DNA of 64,000 nucleotides from Rhizobium sp. NZLR1 (GTDB taxonomy: Bacteria; Pseudomonadota; Alphaproteobacteria; Rhizobiales; Rhizobiaceae). The stretch spans positions 2,485,501 to 2,549,500 of the forward strand of contig NZ_CP071632.1 of the NCBI RefSeq assembly GCF_017357385.1, given 5' to 3'. The position numbers and the translations under genes were made by a program. Of the stretch, positions 12,074-21,086 are shown piece after piece. The notes below the pieces were generated by a model, which was not told the DNA's origin, did no database searches, and saw nothing but the letters and a program-made list of their open reading frames with translations. Each line of letters begins with the position of its first letter. Position 1 is the stretch's first letter.

Positions 12074-13000
12074 ATGACCAAGCCCATTTCGCCTCTTCTG
12101 CCAATCGCATATTCGAAGGAGGTCGCCAGCGCCAAGCAGCGCGGCGCGCCGCTGGTGGCGCTGGAATCGACGATCATCACCCACGGCATGCCCTATCCCG
12201 GCAATATCGAGATGGCCCGCAGCGTCGAGACGATCATTCGCGAGCAGGGTGCCGTGCCGGCAACGATCGCCGTCATTCACGGCACGCTGCATATCGGCCT
12301 TGAAGCCGGCGAACTGGAGCAGCTCGCCAAGGCGACCGAAGTGATGAAGGTGTCGCGCGCCGATCTCGCCTTCGCGATCGCTGAGCGCCGCACCGGCGCT
12401 ACTACAGTCGCCGCGACGATGATTGCGGCCGCCCGCGCCGGCATCCGGGTTTTTGCCACAGGCGGCATCGGCGGCGTGCACCGCGGCGCCGAGGAAAGCT
12501 TTGACATCTCCGCCGATCTCGAGGAACTGGCGCGCACCGGCGTTATCGTCGTCTGCGCCGGCGCCAAGGCAATTCTCGACATTCCGAAGACGCTGGAAGT
12601 GCTGGAAACGCGCGGCGTTCCCGTCGTCACCTACGAGAGCGAAGAATTCCCCGCCTTCTGGTCACGCTCCTCGGGCATCCGCAGCCCGCTGTCACTGAAC
12701 AGCCCGGCCGCCATTGCCAATTTCCAGACGGTGCGCGAACAGCTCGGCATCGACGGCGGCATGCTGATTGCCAACCCGGTGCCCGAGGCTGACGAGATCG
12801 CCCGCGAGGAGATGGAAATCTACATCGAGCGGGCGCTGGATAGCGCCGAGCGCGACGAAATCACCGGCAAGGCGGTCACGCCCTATCTGCTCTCGACCAT
12901 CTTCGACCTGACGGATGGCCAGAGCCTGAAGACCAATATCGCGCTGGTCGAAAACAATGCGCGGCTGGCGGCAGAGATTGCCGTGGCGCTTGGGGAATAA
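12074..13000 (+). CDS. psuG: Pseudouridine-5'-phosphate glycosidase
   Basis: 308 residues. It cleaves the C-C glycosidic bond of pseudouridine 5'-phosphate to uracil and ribose 5-phosphate. Diagnostic stretches: VALESTIITHGMPYPGNIEM near the N-terminus (with the metal/phosphate-binding glutamate), catalytic-lysine region MKVSRADLAFAIAERRTGATTVAAT, and FATGGIGGVHRGAEESFDIS. The length matches the family (about 300-310). It follows psuK on the same strand and is probably in one transcript despite the palindrome between them. Confidence 0.95.
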   Translation: MTKPISPLLPIAYSKEVASAKQRGAPLVALESTIITHGMPYPGNIEMARSVETIIREQGAVPATIAVIHGTLHIGLEAGELEQLAKATEVMKVSRADLAFAIAERRTGATTVAATMIAAARAGIRVFATGGIGGVHRGAEESFDISADLEELARTGVIVVCAGAKAILDIPKTLEVLETRGVPVVTYESEEFPAFWSRSSGIRSPLSLNSPAAIANFQTVREQLGIDGGMLIANPVPEADEIAREEMEIYIERALDSAERDEITGKAVTPYLLSTIFDLTDGQSLKTNIALVENNARLAAEIAVALGE

Positions 13001-13050
13001 GGTAGCGGGCCGGCAGGAATCGCCTCGGTAGATAGGCCGTACCGGGTGAG

Positions 13051-13098
13051 CCCCCCTCTGCCCTGCCGGGCATCTCCCCCACAGGTGGGGAGATCGGC
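13051..13098 (-). repeat. REP-like palindromic element A, copy 1
   Basis: Contains the core CATCTCCCCCACAGGTGGGGAGATCGGC. A second copy in opposite orientation sits 75 bases away (13173-13222), and relatives occur at 34961-35018. Each copy has an internal CTCCCC-ACCTGT-GGGGAG palindrome and carries a CACGGC(A/C)CGCC-like flank on the outer side of some copies. Confidence 0.7.
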
Positions 13099-13172
13099 TG
13101 CGGCACCGGCTTCCACGACAATCAACATTGCAATCCGGCAAACGATAGAGAGGCGGGAGGATCATGCCTCTT

Positions 13173-13222
13173 GTCGATCTCCCCACCTGTGGGGGAGATG
13201 GCCGGCAGGCCAGAGGGGGTGT
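13173..13222 (+). repeat. REP-like palindromic element A, copy 2 (inverted)
   Basis: GATCTCCCCACCTGTGGGGG followed by AGATGGCCGGCAGGCCAGAG, the inverse of copy 1. The two copies could pair over more than 40 bases around a 74-base loop. They lie between the convergent 3' ends of psuG and cckA, where a strong hairpin could act as a bidirectional transcript end. Confidence 0.7.
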
Positions 13223-13262
13223 CTCACGGCACGCCCTCTCAAACCTCTGAGCCACCGAGCTC

Positions 13263-15857
13263 CTAACTATCCAGCGTTTCCTTCACCACCACCGCAAGCT
13301 GCTTCAACGAAAAAGGCTTCGGCAAGAACCCGAATTTTGCCTCGGGCGGCAGGTTGCGGGCGAAGGCATCTTCGGCGTAGCCCGAAACGAAGATGAATTT
13401 CATGTCGGGATAGGTCTTGCGCAGCTCGCGCAGCAGTGTCGGCCCGTCCATTTCGGGCATCACCACGTCGGAAACGACGATGTCGACCTTGCCGTCGAGC
13501 TCTTCCATAATGTTGAGCGCCTCGACGCCCGATCCCGCCTCGTGCACGGTATAACCGCGGGTTTCCAGCATGCGCTTGCCGCCGCGGCGCACCGCCTCCT
13601 CGTCTTCGACGAGAAGGATGACCGCCGATCCAGTCAGGTCCTCCGGCTGCTGCGGTGATGTGGGCTGGGGCAGCACCTCGATGGCGCCGTCGATCGAGCC
13701 TGCTTCGCCGGCAACCACCGGCTCCGGGATGTGGCGCGGCAGAAAGACACGGAAGGTCGTGCCCTTGCCGACTTCGGATTCCGGCTGGATGTAGCCGCCC
13801 GATTGCTTGACGATGCCGTAGACCATGGCAAGGCCAAGTCCCGTGCCCTTGCCGACATCCTTGGTGGTGAAGAAGGGCTCGAAGATTTTGTCCATGATTT
13901 CGGGCGCGATCCCGGTGCCGTTATCGGCAACTTCGATCAGCACCATGTCCTCGGCCGGCATGTAGGAATAGTTGAAGGCGGAGACCTCGGAGGCTGTCAG
14001 GTTTCGGGTTCGCAGCGTCAGAGTGCCGCCCTCCGGCATCGCATCGCGCGCATTGACGCAGAGATTGATCAGCACCTGCTCGAATTGCGAAAGGTCTGTT
14101 TTGACAGGCCAGAGGTCGCGGCCATATTGCACGTCGAGCTTGACGTTGGTGCCGGAGAGCAGCCGGTCGACCAGCATGCGCAGGTCGCCGACGACATCGG
14201 TGAGGTTGAGCACCGAGGGCCGCATCGTCTGCTTGCGCGAGAAGGCGAGCAACTGGCGCACCAGCACCGCGGCGCGGTTGGCGTTGCGCTTGATTTCCAT
14301 CAGGTCGGCAAAGCTGGCATCGGCCGGCCGCGCCTGCAGCAGCAGATGGTCGGAGGAAAGCAGGATCGCCGTCAGCACATTGTTGAAATCATGTGCGATG
14401 CCGCCGGCGAGCGTGCCCACAGCATTCATCTTCTGCGTCTGCGCCATCTGCGCTTCCAGCGCCTTCTGCTCGGTCACCTCGACGGCATAGACGATCGCCG
14501 CCTCCTCGGGCGCCTCGTCGCTCTGGTCGATGACCGCATTGACATAGAAGCGGAAATAGCGCGCCTCGTCGGTCGGCGTACGGGTATCGAGCGGCGCGAT
14601 GTCGCCCTGCCGGTCCTTGGCCGCCGCCAGCGCCGCAGCCAACTGCGGCCGATCGCTCTCCTGGACAATGGTTTCGAGATGCGGCGCCTTTTCGAGATCG
14701 TCGCGCGAGACGACGCTGGAAAACAGCTTCAGGAACGGCGCGTTGGTCCGCAGGATGCGCCCGTCGCCGTCGACAGAGGCGATTGCCATCGGCGTGTTGT
14801 TGAAGAAGCGGGTGAAACGCATAGCGGCAGCCGACGCGGACTGGCCGCCGGCCTCGCTCTTTTCACGCCCCAGCACGATCGTCCGGCTTTCGCCGGGTGC
14901 GCCGTCGCGCATCGAGGTGACGCTGTGAATGATCTGCACCGGCAGGCTCTGGCCATTGGTCTTGCGCAGGTCGAGATCGAGCGTCACGGTCTTTTTCAGG
15001 CCCGGTTCGGCCTGCACCGACTGGATCAGCGCCAGCCCCTCGCCCGCCACCACGTCGCCGATCGTCATCGAGCCCGGCACGAATTTGGTAAGGTCGAGGC
15101 CCAGCCACTCGGCAAGCGTTGCATTGAGATAGAAGATCTCGCCCTTCCTGCCGGCGGAAAAGAAGCCGGCCGGTGCATGGTCGAGATAGTCGATCGCGTT
15201 CTGCAACTCCTTGAAGAAGCGCTCCTGGTCGTCGCGCTCGGTGGTGATGTCGGTGATCTGCCAGATCTGCAGCGGTTTGCCGCTGTTCTCCTCGGGCTGC
15301 AGCAACCGCGCCTTCAGCCGGTACCAATGCGCGCCGGAGCTGTTGCTGCCAGGCCCGACGGCGCGCAGCAGGCGGAATTCCTCCCGGCCCTCCTTGCCCT
15401 CGCGCAGGCCGTTGACCAGCCTGTAGAGTGCTTCGTTCGATTCGCGGTGGCGCGACAGCAGGGTTTCCAGTGTCTGCACCTCGGTCGCCTTGCGCGCGCC
15501 GGTCAGCGCGCCATAGGCGGCGTTGGCATAGATGATTCGGCCCTTTTCGTCGGTGATCAGCGTGCCGTCCGGATGGCTGTTGAGGAAGGCGCGCGCCAAG
15601 CTGTCGGATTGGCGCTGCGGCATCACCTCGATGAAACCGATGACCGAGGAGACCAGGAAGAAGATGCCGACCATGGCGAGCACGCCGAGACCGCCAAGCA
15701 CGACCTCGTTGTCGAGCGAGCTCTTGAAGACGACAAAGCCGCCGGCGGCTGCGATCAACACGAGAGCCAGCAGAAGAATGCGCAAAACCGTGCCAGAACG
15801 CCCCCCACGATCCACAAGCGGTGCGTTATACTCGTCGGCCTGACGCGGTTTCGTCAT
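13263..15857 (-). CDS. cckA: Hybrid sensor histidine kinase CckA
   Basis: 864 residues. Two N-terminal transmembrane helices ([20 protein letters not shown] and [20 protein letters not shown]) are followed by PAS domains (first at about 90-200, [18 protein letters not shown]), then HisKA with phospho-acceptor His489 in [11 protein letters not shown], HATPase ([35 protein letters not shown]), and a C-terminal receiver domain with Asp797 in [12 protein letters not shown] and Lys in LPKPFSL. This is the CckA architecture: the kinase that feeds phosphate through ChpT to the cell-cycle regulator CtrA. TGAGGA precedes the ATG at 15857; an upstream extension lacks membrane logic. Monocistronic. The CckA call over other hybrid kinases rests on domain order and the HDFNN/receiver sequences. 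Confidence 0.93.
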   Translation of the reverse strand: MTKPRQADEYNAPLVDRGGRSGTVLRILLLALVLIAAAGGFVVFKSSLDNEVVLGGLGVLAMVGIFFLVSSVIGFIEVMPQRQSDSLARAFLNSHPDGTLITDEKGRIIYANAAYGALTGARKATEVQTLETLLSRHRESNEALYRLVNGLREGKEGREEFRLLRAVGPGSNSSGAHWYRLKARLLQPEENSGKPLQIWQITDITTERDDQERFFKELQNAIDYLDHAPAGFFSAGRKGEIFYLNATLAEWLGLDLTKFVPGSMTIGDVVAGEGLALIQSVQAEPGLKKTVTLDLDLRKTNGQSLPVQIIHSVTSMRDGAPGESRTIVLGREKSEAGGQSASAAAMRFTRFFNNTPMAIASVDGDGRILRTNAPFLKLFSSVVSRDDLEKAPHLETIVQESDRPQLAAALAAAKDRQGDIAPLDTRTPTDEARYFRFYVNAVIDQSDEAPEEAAIVYAVEVTEQKALEAQMAQTQKMNAVGTLAGGIAHDFNNVLTAILLSSDHLLLQARPADASFADLMEIKRNANRAAVLVRQLLAFSRKQTMRPSVLNLTDVVGDLRMLVDRLLSGTNVKLDVQYGRDLWPVKTDLSQFEQVLINLCVNARDAMPEGGTLTLRTRNLTASEVSAFNYSYMPAEDMVLIEVADNGTGIAPEIMDKIFEPFFTTKDVGKGTGLGLAMVYGIVKQSGGYIQPESEVGKGTTFRVFLPRHIPEPVVAGEAGSIDGAIEVLPQPTSPQQPEDLTGSAVILLVEDEEAVRRGGKRMLETRGYTVHEAGSGVEALNIMEELDGKVDIVVSDVVMPEMDGPTLLRELRKTYPDMKFIFVSGYAEDAFARNLPPEAKFGFLPKPFSLKQLAVVVKETLDS

Positions 15858-16164
15858 GTATTCCTCACATAAGCCCCTCCAGCTTCGTAGCACGAACACG
15901 AAGCGGGAATCAGGCACTGTTTCCTTCTTAGCAATTTGCTGCGTCGGCAAAAACACCGCTGGCCGGCAAGACTGCTTGAATTCACAGGCAACAGCGCCAT
16001 CTGCCCCTGAAGCTCAACCCGGCCACCCGAGCGCATGGTCGCCGGGCGCCAAGCAGCGAAACACGAAATCGCGTTCTCCCGTGACTGGACAGCACCGGCG
16101 GCCCTTGCCTAAGGAACGGAAAAGTCGTCAATATGTGCCGAAATGTGAAATGGAGTGAGTGATT
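15858..16164. other. Divergent cckA / fliO-like promoter region
   Basis: 307 bases between divergently transcribed genes. No TTAA-N7-TTAA site, strong palindrome or RNA gene was found by eye. The sequence is moderately GC-rich and must hold both promoters, but no convincing -35/-10 pair can be assigned. Confidence 0.4.
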
Positions 16165-17220
16165 ATGTTGGGTGATGTTGTCGGAGCTTATGGCAGCCGT
16201 TTCCTGCTTGCGGCCGGTGGCGTCGGTCTGGCGCTTCTCTTGCTCATCCTCGTGCTCTGGGTGATCCGCAGACGGGCACCCTCGCCCTTCTTGCGCGGCG
16301 GCCGCAACCGCCAGCCTCGCCTGCAGGTGCTGGATGCCGCAGCTGTCGATACCCGTCGCCGGCTGGTGCTGGTGCGCCGCGACGACGTCGAGCACCTGAT
16401 CATGATCGGCGGCCCGAGCGATATCGTCATCGAAAGCCGTATCCTGCCGGGAGCGACCGAACAGCCGGAAAGCGCCAACCGCCCGCAACTCGTCGAGCAG
16501 CGGCCAATACCCCCAGCGCGGCCGGAAACGCCGGCGGTTTCTCCGCCCCACCCGCCGGTCGCGACCCCAGTCGCAGGCCCCGTTGCAGCCCGCATCGAGC
16601 CGGCGGCCGAGCCTTCCTTCTCCGCGCCGGTTTCGCCGGTGCCGCTCCCGCGCCCCGAACCGCCTGCCCCGCCGGCTGTCGCCCCGCCCGTGGCGACGAG
16701 CCCTCTTCCGGCAAACCCCATGACGCTGTCGGTCGAACGCGACTCTCCTGTGCCTGCCGCCCCGCCGCAGCCGCGCCCGCCGGAGCGTCCCGTCGCTCCT
16801 CCGGTCGCACAGCCTGCATCTTTCCACGATACAGCAAGTGCGGCCGAGATCCTCGATGCCGCCCGCCAGCGCGTGCTGCCGCAGCAGCGCATTGAACCCG
16901 AGATCTCCGCCCCGCCTGTCCACGTGCCGGCCGCCGCCCGCGCCGCACCTGGTACGGCAGAGGCCGATGCGGCTGCGCAGTCGGCAGCGGCAATCCGCGG
17001 CGATTTCCAGCGGGTGCTGGATGAGGAGATGTCGAACAATCTGACGGCCGAACGCATCGTCCCGGTGCCGGCGAACCAGGCCCCCCGCCAAGCCATACCG
17101 CAGCCGGGCAACCTGCCGCGCCGCGATCCCGATCTTGCTCCGATCACCGGCGCCGATACCGAGCTGCAGAAGGAAGTGGCCCGCATCTTCGGCGAGATGA
17201 GCGTCAACCGCGACAAATGA
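16165..17220 (+). CDS. FliO-like single-pass membrane protein with long proline-rich region
   Basis: 351 residues. An N-terminal transmembrane helix (FLLAAGGVGLALLLLILVLW, about residues 11-30) leads into a small FliO/MopB-like domain (residues 45-95: LQVLDAAAVDTRRRLVLVRR, then DDVEHLIMIGGPSDIVIES), then about 230 residues of proline/alanine-rich low-complexity sequence and a short helical end. FliO helps assemble the FliPQR export gate of flagella, but here no other flagellar gene is nearby, so a different envelope role is possible. ATG 16165 is chosen over an in-frame GTG two codons upstream; GGAGTGAG precedes it. A terminator follows at 17281. Confidence 0.7.
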   Translation: MLGDVVGAYGSRFLLAAGGVGLALLLLILVLWVIRRRAPSPFLRGGRNRQPRLQVLDAAAVDTRRRLVLVRRDDVEHLIMIGGPSDIVIESRILPGATEQPESANRPQLVEQRPIPPARPETPAVSPPHPPVATPVAGPVAARIEPAAEPSFSAPVSPVPLPRPEPPAPPAVAPPVATSPLPANPMTLSVERDSPVPAAPPQPRPPERPVAPPVAQPASFHDTASAAEILDAARQRVLPQQRIEPEISAPPVHVPAAARAAPGTAEADAAAQSAAAIRGDFQRVLDEEMSNNLTAERIVPVPANQAPRQAIPQPGNLPRRDPDLAPITGADTELQKEVARIFGEMSVNRDK

Positions 17221-17633
17221 GGCAAACGCGTCCGCGTGAAACCGGGTTGGTGCGCCTTCGTTTTCATCATCAAGTTGCACAAAAGCCGCATGCCGCGGCT
17301 TTTTCCGTTTCCGAATGCCTCCGGCCTCCCCATCATGCCGATCATTTGGTATCGATCAGGGTGAAGAGCGTCGGCGCATTCGAGGTTACATATTGCCTAA
17401 ATAAATTCCGGTCTCACTCCAGTTTCACCCGTACTGCCGCCTAGCGACACGCTGGCGGCATGCGAACATGTTCATCGGGTGGTGGCGAGAGACCGGTTTG
17501 GCATTGTTACAATGTGCCAAGTGCAGCTCCGCTGTCTCAGCTCTTCAGCCGCCCACAACATCGCCACACCGCGCCCGCAAGGGTCTTCTCACGCACCATC
17601 TCGATGGGCTTCCGAACGGAAGACCAAGACGAT
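17221..17633. other. Intergenic region with terminator, otherwise empty
   Basis: 413 bases. It holds the terminator at 17281-17304 and, presumably, the promoter of the DUF1062 gene. An in-frame extension of that gene back to 17460 exists, but its translation (cysteine, proline and histidine rich) does not resemble a protein start. Nothing else seen. Confidence 0.5.
17281..17304 (+). terminator. Terminator of the FliO-like gene
   Basis: AAAAGCCGC-ATGCC-GCGGCTTTTT, an 8-9 bp stem with a 5-base loop and T-run, 60 bases after the stop. Confidence 0.85.
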
Positions 17634-18278
17634 ATGTGCAAGACGCTTCGGGTCCGATGGACCATTATTCCCAAGACAGCGCCCCGGCCTTGGATTGCAT
17701 GCGGCGGATGCGGAGGCCTGAGAGCCTTTCAGTCCAGCGGCAAGATCCGGCTCAATGCCAACGGCCGCAAGCTGGACGCCTGGCTTATCTACAAATGCCT
17801 GACCTGCGAACGGACATGGAACCGGCCGATCCTCGAGCGCCGGAATGTCCGCGACATCGATCCTGCCGTTCTTGACGCTTTGCAATCCAACGATCCGGAC
17901 TGGATCCGCGCGGAAAGCTTCAACCTCGATGCTCTCCGACACAAATCGCTGCGTGTGGATGAGTTTGCCGAATTTGAAATCGCGAAGGAAATGCAGCACG
18001 AAACTGCCAATTGGACGAGATTGGCAATCGAACTGATGGTGCCGTTTCCAACAAGCACCCGCCTCGACCGTCTGCTGGCCTCGGAACTGAAGCTTTCACG
18101 TTCGCGGCTGCGGGCTCTTCACGACAAAGGCATGGTCCGGACGGCTCCTGAGCGGGCAGACATCATGCGGCGGCGGATCAGAAATGGCGCCCTTGTGGTG
18201 ATTGACCTCTCCATGGAGACCGAGCGGGAGCAATCGTGGAAACCTCTGGCGACAGGCAATTACGCCGTAGAACAGTGA
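17634..18278 (+). CDS. DUF1062 domain protein with N-terminal zinc ribbon
   Basis: 214 residues. The N-terminal part has two CxxC pairs (IACGGCGG and YKCLTCERTW, about 35 residues apart), a typical zinc ribbon. The rest matches the DUF1062 family as I recall it (start CKTLRVRWTIIPKTAPRPW, and the later LDRLLASELKLSRSRLRALH with an S4-like RNA-binding flavour). An RNA- or DNA-binding role is a reasonable guess but unproven. Start: ATG 17634 has GGAAG at a rather long distance; ATG 17604 (MGFRTEDQDD) is the alternative. Convergent with dksA. Confidence 0.75.
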   Translation: MCKTLRVRWTIIPKTAPRPWIACGGCGGLRAFQSSGKIRLNANGRKLDAWLIYKCLTCERTWNRPILERRNVRDIDPAVLDALQSNDPDWIRAESFNLDALRHKSLRVDEFAEFEIAKEMQHETANWTRLAIELMVPFPTSTRLDRLLASELKLSRSRLRALHDKGMVRTAPERADIMRRRIRNGALVVIDLSMETEREQSWKPLATGNYAVEQ

Positions 18279-18284
18279 TCAACG

Positions 18285-18318
18285 AAAAAAGCGCCGCGAT
18301 CGGATCGCGGCGCTTGTT
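18285..18318 (-). terminator. Terminator shared by dksA and the DUF1062 gene
   Basis: Perfect 11-bp stem GCGCCGCGATC / GATCGCGGCGC at 18291-18313 with almost no loop. On the minus strand it runs into TTTTTTCG (strong terminator for dksA); on the plus strand into TTGTTCT (weaker). Confidence 0.85.
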
Positions 18319-18344
18319 CTGTTCTCATCTCTGCATGAAGACCA

Positions 18345-18764
18345 TTATTCGTCGCGATAGACCTTTTCGCGGCGTTCGTGGCGCTCCTGCGCCTCGATCG
18401 ACAGCGTCGCGATCGGGCGGGCGTCGAGACGCTTGAGGCCGATCGGTTCGCCGGTTTCCTCGCAAAAGCCGTAAGTGCCGTCTTCGATGCGCTGCAGTGC
18501 CGCGTCGATCTTGGAAATCAGCTTTCTCTGCCTGTCACGGGCGCGAAGTTCGATCGCCCGATCAGTTTCCGACGACGCCCGGTCGGCGAGGTCGGGATGG
18601 TTTGCGCTTTCCTCGGCCAGATGGTCGAGGGTTTCACGCGCTTCTCTAAGGATATCATTTCTCCATGCAACCAGCTTCGTCCTAAAGTAGGCACGCTGGT
18701 TTACGTTCATGAACTCTTCCTCTTCCGAGGGAACGTAATTGCTAAGATCGATCTTCTCACTCAA
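18345..18764 (-). CDS. dksA: DksA/TraR-family RNA polymerase-binding regulator, one-cysteine type
   Basis: 139 residues. DksA binds the RNA polymerase secondary channel and works with ppGpp. The coiled-coil tip motif D-x-x-D-x-A is present (DLADRA). The zinc-finger site retains only the first of four cysteines: FCEETG replaces CxxC and ATLSIEAQ replaces CIDC, so zinc is not expected; one-cysteine DksAs are known in alphaproteobacteria. The start is a TTG at 18764 (LSEKIDLSNYVPSEEEEF) because AGGAGA sits 7 bases upstream; extending to ATG 18785 would put that site inside the gene. Confidence 0.92.
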   Translation of the reverse strand: MSEKIDLSNYVPSEEEEFMNVNQRAYFRTKLVAWRNDILREARETLDHLAEESANHPDLADRASSETDRAIELRARDRQRKLISKIDAALQRIEDGTYGFCEETGEPIGLKRLDARPIATLSIEAQERHERREKVYRDE

Positions 18765-19040
18765 CGCGATTCTCCTGAAGAACATCTCATCTGGCCGGGT
18801 GTATATCCCAAGCGCTAGCCGCGGTTCAAGCCAAATACGACAGGTAAACAGATTTTTAAATCTGTTACAATTTTAGGCTAACGATCTATTTTGTCATGGT
18901 TATTCCGGCTTCCGTTTTTTTCTTCGCCTTCAAAACGCCGTGTTGTCAGCCACGTTTTGCGCCGTTGCGGCATGGCTGGCGATTGACGGCGGCCGATTGC
19001 AACCGCTACTGAAAAGACCCACCCGATCCTGGATTTGCCC

Positions 19041-19535
19041 ATGACCGTACCGCTGCCTCCGCCCAACCGCATCTATCTCCTGCGTCATGCCGAGGCCGCC
19101 TGGGCCGACCCCGGGCAGCGCGATTTCGACCGGCCGCTCAACGAAAAGGGCTTTGGCGATGCGGAGATCATCGCCGACAAGGCCGCCGACAAGGGCTACC
19201 GTCCCGATCTTGTGATCAGTTCGACGGCGCTGCGCTGCCGCGACACCGCCGGCGCCGTCCACCGGGCAATGGGCGTTGCACTCGACGTGCGTTATGTCGA
19301 TGCGCTCTACAACGCCACGGTCGACACCTATCTCGAGATCGTCGATGCCCAGGATGAGGCGGCCGTCATGCTGGTCGGCCACAATCCGACCATGGAGCAG
19401 ACGCTGGAGGCGCTGATTGGCCATGAGGCGATGGTCGGCGCCCTTCCCGGCGGCTTCCCGACGGCTGGCCTTGCCGTCGTCGATTACGACGCTTCCGCCG
19501 CCGTCTGGCGCCTCGCCGATTTTGTGATCGTCTGA
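19041..19535 (+). CDS. SixA-like histidine phosphatase
   Basis: 164 residues of the phosphoglycerate-mutase fold: catalytic RHAEA (YLLRHAEAAWADPGQRDFDR) near the N-terminus, DLVISSTALRCRDTA, and second histidine in AVMLVGHNPTMEQ. SixA-type enzymes dephosphorylate histidine-phosphotransfer domains or small phosphates. The ATG at 19041 begins MTVPLPPPNRIYLLRH. Followed after 75 bases by the YcjX/YcjF pair on the same strand, possibly one operon. Confidence 0.85.
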   Translation: MTVPLPPPNRIYLLRHAEAAWADPGQRDFDRPLNEKGFGDAEIIADKAADKGYRPDLVISSTALRCRDTAGAVHRAMGVALDVRYVDALYNATVDTYLEIVDAQDEAAVMLVGHNPTMEQTLEALIGHEAMVGALPGGFPTAGLAVVDYDASAAVWRLADFVIV

Positions 19536-19610
19536 AAGCTTTCGCGCCGCGTCTTTTTCGGGCGGCGTGCCCTTCCTATATTGCCGGCAGTCACTAACCG
19601 GAATCGCGCC

Positions 19611-21086
19611 TTGCCGCCACGCTTGACATCCTTTGCCGATGACGCCCGCATCGCCCTCGACAATCTCGCCGATCGGGCGAGCGGCCTCGTCAATCCGACC
19701 GTGCGGCTCGGCGTCACCGGCCTCTCCCGCTCCGGCAAGACGGTCTTCATTTCCTCGCTGGTTCACAATCTCCTGCATGGCGGCCGCCTGCCGCTGTTCG
19801 AGCCGGTGCAATCCGGCCGCGTCTCGGCGGTGCGGCTGGAGCCGCAGCCCGACGATGCCGTGCCGCGCTTCCAGTACGAGGACCATATCCGCGCGCTGGT
19901 GAAGGACCGTATCTGGCCGGATTCGACCCGCGCCATTTCCGAACTGCGCATCACGCTGGACTATCAGAGCGCCAGCGGATGGAACCGGCTGTTTTCGCCC
20001 GGTCGCCTGTCGATCGACATCGTCGATTATCCCGGCGAATGGCTGCTCGACCTGCCGCTGCTCGGCAAGGATTACCGCACCTTCAGCGAGGAAACGCTGG
20101 CGCTGGCGCAAACCGGCGTCCGCTCGGAACTGTCGCGTGGATGGCTGGCGCTGACGCATGCCGCCGATATCCACGCCGGCGCCGACGAAATGGTCGCTCG
20201 CGACCTCGCCACCGCCTTTGCCGATTATCTCAAGGCCTGCAAGGCCGACGAACGCTCGCTCTCCACCCTGCCGCCCGGCCGCCTGCTGCTGCCGGGCGAT
20301 CTCGACGGGTCGCCTGCGCTGACTTTCGCGCCGCTCGCTCTGCCGCCGGACGGGCGTCCCGGCCGCGGCTCGCTCTGGACGATGATGGAACGGCGTTACG
20401 AGGCTTATAAATCGGTCGTCGTCAAACCCTTCTTCCGGGAGCATTTCGCCCGGCTCGACCGCCAGATCGTGCTGGTCGATGCACTGCAGGCGATGAACCG
20501 CGGCCCTGAAGCCGTGCAGGATCTGGAACGCGCCCTGACCGATGTGCTCGCCTGTTTCCGCCCAGGCACCAATTCGCTGCTCTCCTCGCTGCTCGGGCGC
20601 CGCATCGACCGCGTGCTGGTTGCCGCCACCAAGGCCGATCATCTCCACCATGAAAGCCACGACCGGCTCGATGCCCTGACCCGCCGCCTGGTCGATCGTG
20701 CCATCGACCGCATCGGCATGGCCGGTGCCGGCATCGACGTCATGGCGCTGGCCTCCGTGCGCGCCACCCGCGAAGCCTCGGTCAAGCGTGAGGGTCATGA
20801 ACTGCCGGTCATCGTCGGCACGCCGATGGAGGGGGAAACCATTGCCGGCGAGCGCTTCGACGGGCAGAGAAAGACCGCAATCTTTCCCGGCGACCTGCCG
20901 GAGGATCCGGAAAGCCTGTTCGACCGCATCGCCTCGGGCGAGACCGGCCTGCAACTGCCCGATGTCAACGTCGTCAGGTTCCGCCCGCCGCAGCTTGAGG
21001 AAACCGGCGGCGGCATCAAGCTGTCGGTACCGCATATCCGCCTCGACCGGGCCATGCAGTTCCTGTTCGGAGACCGTCTCGCATGA
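19611..21086 (+). CDS. ycjX: YcjX-like stress-associated P-loop GTPase/ATPase
   Basis: About 491 residues of the YcjX family (DUF463). P-loop GLSRSGKTVF near residue 40, VDYPGEWLLDLPLLGKDY (Walker B-like), and VLVAATKADHLHHESHDRL with the NKxD-like TKAD motif. In other proteobacteria YcjX is paired with the membrane protein YcjF, as here. Function is poorly known (envelope/heat stress regulon). The start is probably the TTG at 19611 (LPPRLTSFADDARIAL); a TTG at 19581 is also in frame. The stop overlaps the next start (ATGA). Confidence 0.88.
   Translation: MPPRLTSFADDARIALDNLADRASGLVNPTVRLGVTGLSRSGKTVFISSLVHNLLHGGRLPLFEPVQSGRVSAVRLEPQPDDAVPRFQYEDHIRALVKDRIWPDSTRAISELRITLDYQSASGWNRLFSPGRLSIDIVDYPGEWLLDLPLLGKDYRTFSEETLALAQTGVRSELSRGWLALTHAADIHAGADEMVARDLATAFADYLKACKADERSLSTLPPGRLLLPGDLDGSPALTFAPLALPPDGRPGRGSLWTMMERRYEAYKSVVVKPFFREHFARLDRQIVLVDALQAMNRGPEAVQDLERALTDVLACFRPGTNSLLSSLLGRRIDRVLVAATKADHLHHESHDRLDALTRRLVDRAIDRIGMAGAGIDVMALASVRATREASVKREGHELPVIVGTPMEGETIAGERFDGQRKTAIFPGDLPEDPESLFDRIASGETGLQLPDVNVVRFRPPQLEETGGGIKLSVPHIRLDRAMQFLFGDRLA

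Noticed and set aside
13051..13222. CRISPR-like array
   Set aside because: Only two inverted copies with internal palindromes and no regular spacers or cas genes.
13731..15872. 713-residue plus-strand frame opposite cckA
   Set aside because: Mirror of the kinase gene; low-complexity R/H/Q content, no recognisable motif.
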